From positions 1-19,145 of the forward strand of contig CBDFKQ010000001.1 of the NCBI GenBank assembly GCA_965248855.1: a DNA stretch of 19,145 nucleotides, read 5' to 3'. The DNA is from CBDFKQ01 sp965248855. Its GTDB lineage: Bacteria > Bacteroidota > Bacteroidia > Cytophagales > 172606-1. The notes beneath the pieces are model-generated. The model was not told the origin of the DNA, searched no databases, and saw only the letters and a list, made by a program, of their open reading frames with translations. The stretch's first letter is position 1. Every line of letters begins with the position of its first letter. This document shows, one piece after another, positions 13,117-19,145 of this stretch. The position numbers were made by a program, and so were the translations under genes.

Positions 13117-15363
13117 GTGGAAGATATGTTAGTAGTAGAACCGGGAATAAAATTAAAAGATAAACTAAAGGAAGTATTTGGTTTTAGTCAGTTCAGGGGA
13201 AACCAGGAGGAAATTATAAATAGTATTTTAGCCGGTAAAAATACATTTGTGCTCATGCCTACAGGCGCAGGTAAATCGTTATGTTATCAATTGCCTGCCA
13301 TAGTAAGTAAAGGAACTGCAATAGTTATTTCGCCTTTAATTGCCTTGATGAAAAATCAGGTAGATCAATTAAATGCTGTTGGAGTGAATGCCAAGGTTTT
13401 GAATTCAACACTTTCAAAATCTGAAATGAATAATGTTAAAAAGGAAGTTATTAATGGGAATGTAAAACTTTTATACGTTGCTCCGGAATCCTTAACTAAG
13501 GAAGAAAATTTAATTTTTCTTCAAAAAGCCGATATTTCTTTTATTGCGATTGACGAAGCCCATTGTATTTCGGAATGGGGTCATGATTTCCGCCCTGAGT
13601 ATAGAAAAATTAAAGGTATTATTGAAAGCCTTGGCAATTTAGGCACCATTGCACTTACAGCAACTGCAACTCCAAAGGTTCAGATTGATATTCAGCGCAA
13701 CCTTCAAATGGAAGAAGCCGCAGTTTATAAATCATCTTTCAATAGAAAAAATCTTTATTATGAGGTACGGCCTAAAATAGATGCCAAAAAGCAACTTATA
13801 AAATACGTAAAACAGCACCATGGTAAAGCCGGTATTATTTATTGTTTAAGCAGAAAAAAAGTTGAAGAAATTGCAGAACTGCTCAATGTAAATGGTATTA
13901 AAGCACGCCCTTATCATGCAGGTTTAGATTCGCAAGTGAGAATGGATAATCAGGATGCATTTTTGAATGAAGAAGTAGATGTAATTGTGGCAACTATTGC
14001 TTTTGGTATGGGAATAGATAAGCCGGACGTGCGTTTTGTAATACATTATGATGCACCAAAATCATTGGAAGGTTATTATCAGGAAACAGGCAGAGGCGGC
14101 AGAGATGGATTAGAGGGCAACTGTGTGATGTTTTACAGCCATACAGATATAGAAAAATTAGAAAAATTTAATAAAGATAAACCGGTAACGGAGAGAGAAA
14201 ACGCAAGATATCTTTTACAGGAAATGGTTGCCTACGCTGAATCGGGAGTTTGTAGAAGGAGGCAATTATTACATTATTTCGGAGAGCATTACGAAAAAGA
14301 TTGTATGTTTTGTGATAATGATTTAAAACCTACTGAAAAGTTTCAGGCTGAAGATGATATACTTTTAGCGATACAAGCTGTTTTACAAACCGATCAACGT
14401 TTTGGAATTCCACATCTTTCGGATGTATTAAGAGGTGTAGCCAACGAATATGTAATAAGTTATGGTCATGACGGTTTAGAGTTATTTGGAAAAGGAAAAT
14501 TCAAAACCATTGAAGTTGAAGAAAATGGTGAGGATGTAACGAAAGAAATTGAAAAGGACGATAAATATTGGCATTCTGTATTTAGACAAATTACTATATA
14601 TCAATTTTTAGAAAAAGATATTGATAATTTTGGTATTCTGAAAATAGCAGAGAAAGGTCTTAAATTTCTGGAAGGGCCATACCCGGTTCAACTTTCAAAA
14701 GATCATGATTATTCTAATTTATCTGAAGAAGATGAAGAAGAAAAAGACAATTCCGATGCACCCGTTAAAGCACACGATCAGGTTTTATTTGATTTATTAA
14801 AAGGCTTACGCAGAAAACTCGCTAAAGAAAAAAACCTTCCTCCTTATGTGTTGTTTCAAGATCCTTCTTTAGAAGAAATGGCAACAACCTATCCTGTCAC
14901 AAAGGATGAACTTGCACAGATTAATGGTGTAGGGATGGGTAAAGTTCAAAAATTTGGCCAGCCATTTATTGATGCCATAATTAAATATGTTGAGGAAAAT
15001 GAAATTGAAACCGCTGCTGAAGTTGTTGTAAAATCCGCAGTCAATAAATCAAAAATTAAAATTTATTTGATTTCACAAATAGACAGAAAAATTGATTTAG
15101 ATGACATTGCAGAAAGCAAGGATATGCTGTTGTCAGAAATTATTGAAGAAATTGAACATATATGCTATAGTGGAACAAGATTAAACTTAGACTATTACAT
15201 AAATCAAATTTTAGAAGAAAGCAGGCAAGAAGAAATTTTTGAGTACTTTATGCAATCTGAAACTGATAATATGAATGTGGCTTTAGAAGAATTAGGTTCC
15301 GAATTTACCTTGGATGAACTCAGGTTAATGAGAATTAAATTTTTATCGGAGGTTGCTAATTAA
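13117..15363 (+). CDS. recQ: ATP-dependent DNA helicase RecQ
   Basis: A 748-residue 3'-5' superfamily 2 helicase for recombination and fork repair. The helicase core has Walker A TGAGKS (49-54), the DEAH box IDEAHCISEWGHDFRPEYR (145-163), TATATP (181-186) and motif VI QETGRGGRDG (322-331). The RecQ C-terminal zinc region reads CRRRQLLHYFGE...CMFCDND. Cys379, Cys396 and Cys399 are present, but the fourth ligand position (CDxC in E. coli) is Asp402. A winged-helix part follows, then an HRDC domain at about 555-625 and a further helical tail of about 120 residues. The given start is a GTG; an ATG three codons on (13126) is an equally good start. It stands alone, with a strong terminator 27 bp after its stop. 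Confidence 0.95.
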   Translation: MEDMLVVEPGIKLKDKLKEVFGFSQFRGNQEEIINSILAGKNTFVLMPTGAGKSLCYQLPAIVSKGTAIVISPLIALMKNQVDQLNAVGVNAKVLNSTLSKSEMNNVKKEVINGNVKLLYVAPESLTKEENLIFLQKADISFIAIDEAHCISEWGHDFRPEYRKIKGIIESLGNLGTIALTATATPKVQIDIQRNLQMEEAAVYKSSFNRKNLYYEVRPKIDAKKQLIKYVKQHHGKAGIIYCLSRKKVEEIAELLNVNGIKARPYHAGLDSQVRMDNQDAFLNEEVDVIVATIAFGMGIDKPDVRFVIHYDAPKSLEGYYQETGRGGRDGLEGNCVMFYSHTDIEKLEKFNKDKPVTERENARYLLQEMVAYAESGVCRRRQLLHYFGEHYEKDCMFCDNDLKPTEKFQAEDDILLAIQAVLQTDQRFGIPHLSDVLRGVANEYVISYGHDGLELFGKGKFKTIEVEENGEDVTKEIEKDDKYWHSVFRQITIYQFLEKDIDNFGILKIAEKGLKFLEGPYPVQLSKDHDYSNLSEEDEEEKDNSDAPVKAHDQVLFDLLKGLRRKLAKEKNLPPYVLFQDPSLEEMATTYPVTKDELAQINGVGMGKVQKFGQPFIDAIIKYVEENEIETAAEVVVKSAVNKSKIKIYLISQIDRKIDLDDIAESKDMLLSEIIEEIEHICYSGTRLNLDYYINQILEESRQEEIFEYFMQSETDNMNVALEELGSEFTLDELRLMRIKFLSEVAN

Positions 15364-15390
15364 TAATAAAAAATATTAAAACGAAATATT

Positions 15391-15427
15391 AAAAAAGATC
15401 TTAAGATAAATTCTTAAGATCTTTTTT
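15391..15427 (+). terminator. Strong intrinsic terminator after recQ
   Basis: AAAAAAGATCTTAAGA (15391-15406) and TCTTAAGATCTTTTTT (15412-15427) are perfect 16-bp inverted copies around a 5-nt loop, ending in six T's. The symmetric A and T runs mean it could act on both strands, but only recQ reads into it. Confidence 0.92.
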
Positions 15428-15475
15428 ATTTAATGACAATTAATTAAACTCAAAAAATATATTTCTCAATTGATT

Positions 15476-15483
15476 TATCTTTG
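15476..15483 (+). promoter_or_regulatory. Candidate -7 promoter element for the acyltransferase operon
   Basis: TATCTTTG is a full match to TAnnTTTG, 19 bp before the ATG at 15503 and after the recQ terminator. No clear -33 element was found. Transcription would start with a very short leader. Confidence 0.45.
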
Positions 15484-15502
15484 CAGAAAAATAAAATAAT
15501 TT

Positions 15503-16135
15503 ATGGAAAACCCTATAATAATATTTGGCGCAGGCGGTTTAGGAAAAGTGGCATTAGAAATTTTTGAAAGCAACGGAATTGTTGTATATGGTTTCTTGGA
15601 TGATAGCAAAGAAATGCAAGGAAAACAAATTAATGGCATTTCAGTTTTAGGCAACACAGATGATGATGGTTTTTTAAAATTAATAGGTAAAAAGTGTGAG
15701 TCGTTTGTTGCTCTTGATGAAACAAAATATCGTGAAAATATTGTAGAAATGTTAAACGAACGCAGAAGCGTAATTCCTGTAAATGCTTTTCATAAAAGAT
15801 CATATTTATCATCTTCTGTAGAACTAGGGCATGGTAATATGTTTTGCGCTGATGTTATTATTAATGTTGATGCAAAACTTGGCAGCCATTGTATATTTCA
15901 TACAAGATCTTTAATTGAATTCGATACTGAAATTGGAGATTTTGTACAAATAGGTTCCGGAAGTATAGTTGGTGCCGGATCAAAAATTGGCGATAAAGCT
16001 TTTATCGGATCAGGTGTAACGATTGTAAGTGGAATAACAATCGGTAAAAATGCCAGAATTGGTGCAGGATCAGTAGTGGTTGAAAATATTCCGGCAAATA
16101 CTACCTATTTCGGAAATCCCGCTAAAAAAGTATAA
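15503..16135 (+). CDS. NeuD/PglD-like sugar O- or N-acyltransferase (left-handed beta-helix)
   Basis: A 210-residue acyltransferase of the NeuD/PglD class. The N-terminal PglD-type Rossmann-like domain has IIIFGAGGLGKVALEIFESNG (5-25) and GFLDD (30-34). The C-terminal half (about 105-205) is a run of hexapeptide repeats: ELGHGNMFCADVIIN, KLGSHCIFHTRSLIEF, EIGDFVQIGSGSIVGAGSKIGDKAFIGSGVTIV and ARIGAGSVVVENIPANTTYFGNPAKKV. Such enzymes use acetyl-CoA to acetylate sugars of surface polysaccharides or glycans, usually as trimers. The typical histidine pair is not clearly aligned here, so activity is likely but not proven. No sugar aminotransferase is next to it, so the substrate is open. It is the first of three plus-strand genes; the next begins 62 bp later. 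Confidence 0.85.
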   Translation: MENPIIIFGAGGLGKVALEIFESNGIVVYGFLDDSKEMQGKQINGISVLGNTDDDGFLKLIGKKCESFVALDETKYRENIVEMLNERRSVIPVNAFHKRSYLSSSVELGHGNMFCADVIINVDAKLGSHCIFHTRSLIEFDTEIGDFVQIGSGSIVGAGSKIGDKAFIGSGVTIVSGITIGKNARIGAGSVVVENIPANTTYFGNPAKKV

Positions 16136-16197
16136 AGTAAAAATGCTTTGCATTGAGATTTATTTTATATCTGATTTATTTTTCTAAATATTATTAA

Positions 16198-16989
16198 ATG
16201 ATTTCAATACTTGGTTGTGGATGGTTAGGAATGCCATTGGCGGAATATTTCATTAAAAGAAATATTCCGGTTAAAGGTTCAACAACTAAAATTGAAAAAA
16301 TACAAACTTTAATAGATGCAGGTATAAGTGCTCATTTATTATCCTTAGATCCTAATCCTATTGGTGACAGTTGGGATGGTTTTTTAAATAATGAAATTTT
16401 AATCGTCAATATCCCACCAAAAATCGCCACTAAGGGAAATGGTTTTCATTTAGATCAAATTAATTTTTTAATAGAAAAAATTAAACTGTCAACAATAAAA
16501 AAAATAATTTATATTAGCTCAACATCAGTATATCCTGATTCTAATTCAATAGTAGATGAAAGCGGAGAGGTAATCGCCGAAAATGCAATGGTACAGGTTG
16601 AATTCCGGTTAAAAAGTCTGGATTTATCGTTAACAATACTAAGATGCGGAGGTTTAATGGGATATGATAGAATACCCGGGAAATATTTTGCAAACAAAGA
16701 GATTTTTAATGCAAATACTCCGGTAAATTTTATTCATAAGGATGATGTGATCTCAGTAATAGATTTTATAATCATTAATGATATATGGAATGAAACATTT
16801 AATGTAGTAAGCCCTATTCATCCATTAAGAAAGGATGTTTATATTAAAAATGCAAATGACCTATCTATTCATTTACCTATTTTTAAACATTCAATGGAAC
16901 AGCAAACTTTTAAAATTGTAAATAGTGATAAAATTAAAAATTTAGGATTTCAATTTAAATTTCCCAATCCATTGTTTTTTACTTATTAA
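16198..16989 (+). CDS. NAD(P)-binding epimerase/dehydratase-like protein (atypical SDR)
   Basis: A 263-residue Rossmann-fold protein. The N-terminal ISILGCGWLGMPLAEYF (2-18) is the dinucleotide-binding glycine motif GxGxxG in the form typical of the YeeZ-like atypical SDR group. IVNIPPKIA (about 80) and IIYISSTSVYPDSNSIVDESGEV (about 102-124) follow, the latter holding the SxxxY active-site region of extended SDRs (SSTSVYP). The usual YxxxK lysine is not evident, so catalysis may differ or be absent. LRCGGLMGYDRIPG resembles the substrate region of sugar epimerases. Only 2 bp separate its stop from the next start, implying cotranslation in an operon. Role unknown; a nucleotide-sugar function is a guess from the acyltransferase next to it. 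Confidence 0.8.
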   Translation: MISILGCGWLGMPLAEYFIKRNIPVKGSTTKIEKIQTLIDAGISAHLLSLDPNPIGDSWDGFLNNEILIVNIPPKIATKGNGFHLDQINFLIEKIKLSTIKKIIYISSTSVYPDSNSIVDESGEVIAENAMVQVEFRLKSLDLSLTILRCGGLMGYDRIPGKYFANKEIFNANTPVNFIHKDDVISVIDFIIINDIWNETFNVVSPIHPLRKDVYIKNANDLSIHLPIFKHSMEQQTFKIVNSDKIKNLGFQFKFPNPLFFTY

Positions 16990-16991
16990 AA

Positions 16992-17627
16992 ATGAAAAAT
17001 TTAATTTTCCTTTTCCTTTCCTTCTTTTTTTATAATTCCTATGCTCAAAATGATTCCATTAGAATAGCAGAGGGAAGGCCAAAATTAGTTTTTAGTTTTG
17101 ATGGGAGATATTCGTTTGTTAAATATGATGCGGTAAACATTGCAGGATTAAAGCTTGGTGTTGATTTTAATAATAAATGGAGAGTTGGAATTGGTTTTTA
17201 TGGTTTATTAAAACCTGCAGAATATAATTCAACTGCAAAAATACCAATTGGTCCTAAGGGTACAATTGTTGCATTTCATTCAAATACTAAACTCTGGTAT
17301 GGAGCAATATATGGAGAGTACGTTATCATTCATAGAAAAAGATGGGAGCTGAGTGTTCCTATACAATTTGGTATAGGGGAAACAAAAATTGATGCAACTC
17401 CTTATGATAGTATTGGCGTCAAATATCGGGAATATATCCATCAGGGTGATTTAGATGCTACAGTTTTTATTATCGAACCATCAATAACCGGTTATTATAA
17501 AGTTTTTAATTGGATAGGCATAGGTACAGGTGTGGGGTATCGGCAATTAATTGGTGCTGATCAAAGATTAAATTCAATTTTTAATAATCCTATATTTATT
17601 ATTAAAGCAAAATTATTTTTTAGGTGA
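16992..17627 (+). CDS. Exported beta-strand-rich protein, function unknown
   Basis: A 211-residue protein with a signal peptide of about 18 residues (MKNLIFLFLSFFFYNSYAQ). The mature part alternates short strands and glycines: LGVDFNNKWRVGIGFYGLLKPAE, LWYGAIYGEYVII, WELSVPIQFGIGETK, FIIEPSITGYYKVF and WIGIGTGVGYRQLIG. It ends in a strand with a terminal aromatic (FIIKAKLFFR), as in small outer-membrane barrels. I recognise no named family. The gene is tightly coupled to the epimerase-like gene (2-bp gap) and followed by a hairpin terminator, so it closes the operon begun by the acyltransferase. Confidence 0.75.
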   Translation: MKNLIFLFLSFFFYNSYAQNDSIRIAEGRPKLVFSFDGRYSFVKYDAVNIAGLKLGVDFNNKWRVGIGFYGLLKPAEYNSTAKIPIGPKGTIVAFHSNTKLWYGAIYGEYVIIHRKRWELSVPIQFGIGETKIDATPYDSIGVKYREYIHQGDLDATVFIIEPSITGYYKVFNWIGIGTGVGYRQLIGADQRLNSIFNNPIFIIKAKLFFR

Positions 17628-17669
17628 TTTTATTGATGTTATAGCAAGGGAGAAAACCGGCTTTTAAAT

Positions 17670-17713
17670 ATGTAAACCGGGAATAATTTTAGAATTCCCC
17701 ATTTACATGTTTT
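17670..17713. terminator. Hairpin terminator between convergent operon and hisS
   Basis: ATGTAAA (17670-17676) pairs with TTTACAT (17702-17708); after a two-base mismatch GGGAAT (17679-17684) pairs with ATTCCC (17694-17699), leaving a 9-nt loop. GTTTTTA follows on the plus strand, so it terminates the preceding plus-strand operon. It also lies just past the hisS stop and may serve both strands. Confidence 0.75.
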
Positions 17714-17717
17714 TATA

Positions 17718-19081
17718 TTAAAACTTTTCTATTATTTCCTTTAAATCCAATTTTTCCTGCTCACCGGTTTCCATGTTTTTAATTGTGAGCTTACCTGATT
17801 TTATTTCATCTGATCCTATAACTACAACAAATGGAATTTTTTTTGCATTTGCATAGTCTAATTGCTTTTTCATTTTTACAGCATCAGGATATAATTCGGC
17901 ACTAATTTTATTTTCACGTAAAGTTTTTAAAACTGAAATACTATATAAAAATGTTTCCTGATCAAAAGAAGCAATCATAATTTTACTTGAATGTATAGAA
18001 CTTGCCGGGAAAAGATTTAATTCATCCATAACATCATAAATCCTATCCACGCCAAAAGAAATTCCTACACCCGACACACCCGGATAAACCAAATGCACCT
18101 GTAAGGTTATCATATCTTCCACCACCTGAAATACTTCCTATTTGTACATCAAGAGCTTTTACTTCAAATATTGCACCCGTATAATATGATAGACCTCTTG
18201 CAAGGCTGGCATCAAATTCAATGTGATTATTTTTGTTTCCAAAAGCATTAACATATTCTAAAACCTATTTTAATTTCTCTCCAGCCCGGTTTTACCGATT
18301 TCAGAATCAATAAAAATATTTTCCAATTCATTTATTTTTTTTTGAAAATCACCGGTAATATCAAAAATGGGAGCAAGTTTTAATATGCTTTCCTGTGTGA
18401 ACCCTCTTTTGAAGTAACTCGAGTTCTACTTTTTCTCTACCAATCTTATCTAATTTATCAATAGCCACAGCCAAGTCTGCTTCTTTACCAATTGCACCAC
18501 ATATTTCTGCAATACCCGACAAAACTTTTCTGTTATTAATTTTTATTGAATAATTATTTATTTTTAATTTTTCAAAAACTTCCATTAATCATTAATATAA
18601 TTTCGGCTTCACAAAGCAAAGAATCTGTTCCTACCACATCAGCATCACATTGATAAAATTCTCTATAACGCCCTTTTTGTGGTCTGTCGCCACGCCAAAC
18701 GGGTTGAATTTGATATCTTTTAAATGGAAAAGTAATGTCATTCCTGTTCATTACTACATACCTTGCGAAAGGAACCGTTAAATCATATTTTAATCCTTTT
18801 TCTGAAATTTTTGAAGTTGTTTTTTTATATCCTTCAGATATTATTTCAGAAGTAACACCATCTAAAAAATCTCCCGAGTTAAGTACTTTAAATAACAACT
18901 GATCACCTTCCTCTCCGTATTTACCCATCAAAACGGATAAATTTTCCATCGCCGGTGTTTCCAAAGGTTGAAAATTATATTTTTTAAATACATTTTTAAT
19001 TGTATCAAAAATAAAATTTCTTTTTATCATCATATCAGGCGAAAAATCTCGTGTGCCTTTTGGTATTGATGGCTTTTGCAT
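17718..19081 (-). pseudogene. hisS: Histidine--tRNA ligase, interrupted by five +1 frameshifts
   Basis: HisS charges tRNA-His with histidine; it is a class II synthetase and normally essential. The start MQKPSIPKGTRDFSP and the block RYQIQPVWRGDRPQKGRYREFYQCDAD (122-148, motif 2) are intact in the first frame. That frame stops after about residue 166. Further on, KINNRKVLSGIAE, LARGLSYYTGAIFEVKALD (histidine-binding), SGGGRYDNLTG and GVSGVGISFGVDRI (motif 3) all appear, but in shifting frames. Removing one base at each of five places restores a single frame: GG at 18582-18583, near 18405-18406, near 18277-18280, GG at 18264-18265, and GGG at 18079-18081. The result is 1359 nt and 452 residues, the normal Bacteroidota length. 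No key residue seems lost. This looks like base-calling or assembly error, or a very recent pseudogene. Confidence 0.9.
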
Positions 19082-19126
19082 TTTTTAAATTAATAATTTT
19101 TAAATTGAGAATGATAAATTTTACTG

Positions 19127-19134
19127 CAAATTTA
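19127..19134 (-). promoter_or_regulatory. Candidate -7 promoter element for hisS
   Basis: The minus strand reads TAAATTTG, a full match to TAnnTTTG, 45 bp upstream of the hisS ATG. The -33 region falls beyond the window edge, so the promoter cannot be fully judged. Confidence 0.4.
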
Positions 19135-19145
19135 TTTGTTAAAAC

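Noticed and set aside
14589..14630. TATCAA...TTGATA arms inside recQ resembling the shared operator
   Set aside because: The spacing is 16 rather than 18, there is no inner TATCGATA, and the sequence is coding (YQFLEKDIDNFG), so it is likely chance.
16142..16154. AATGC-TTT-GCATT as a terminator after the acyltransferase gene
   Set aside because: The 5-bp stem is weak and the tail is not a T-run; the three genes probably form one operon.

Overview
The window reads as chromosomal DNA from an AT-rich member of the Bacteroidota (GC roughly 30% by eye). The evidence is a subtilisin-like protease with a C-terminal type IX secretion tail, exported proteins with Bacteroidota-type signal peptides ending in AQ, hardly any Shine-Dalgarno sequences, several upstream matches to the Bacteroidota -7 promoter motif TAnnTTTG, and housekeeping proteins (HisS, RecQ, RfaE1, ManC) whose sequences look Bacteroidota-like. 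Order or genus cannot be fixed from the sequence. No rRNA, tRNA, CRISPR array, insertion sequence or phage gene was seen.

Layout. 1-3611, all minus strand: bioD (cut by the window edge), a ROK-family sugar kinase broken by one frameshift, the heptose-phosphate kinase rfaE1/hldA (LPS core heptose), and a UbiA-like membrane protein. 3821-6267, plus strand: a lipoprotein followed after 32 bp by a T9SS-exported S8 protease. 6276-8508, minus strand: an outer-membrane beta-barrel-like protein and a WYL-domain transcription regulator. 8788-10218, plus strand: the RNA ligase rtcB, divergent from the WYL gene and ending at a hairpin terminator. 10311-12290, minus strand: manC (GDP-mannose synthesis), an Mpo1-like (DUF962) membrane protein and a MazG-like pyrophosphohydrolase. 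12291-13116 is a gene-free stretch with palindromes and one GC-rich nested hairpin. 13117-15363 is recQ with a strong terminator. 15503-17627, plus strand: a NeuD-like acyltransferase, an NAD(P)-binding epimerase-like protein and an exported protein. 17718-19081, minus strand: hisS, interrupted by five single-base insertions.

Most genes are ordinary housekeeping or envelope functions: LPS heptose and mannose precursors, sugar acylation, secretion. The most system-like part is the WYL regulator/RtcB pair. The control region between them contains a perfect 18-bp inverted repeat. Inside it lies a 30-bp element (TATCAA, 2 nt, TATCGATA, 8 nt, TTGATA) that recurs with the same asymmetric internal spacing about 5.9 kb away, upstream of rfaE1. 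This suggests one regulator with at least two sites, and it is the best candidate for something undescribed here.

The second notable feature concerns sequence integrity. hisS, normally an essential gene, can be restored to a conserved 452-residue protein only by removing five single bases within about 500 bp. The ROK kinase needs one base removed from an A7 run. The restored proteins are otherwise intact, so sequencing or assembly error is the leading explanation, with very recent gene loss as the alternative.
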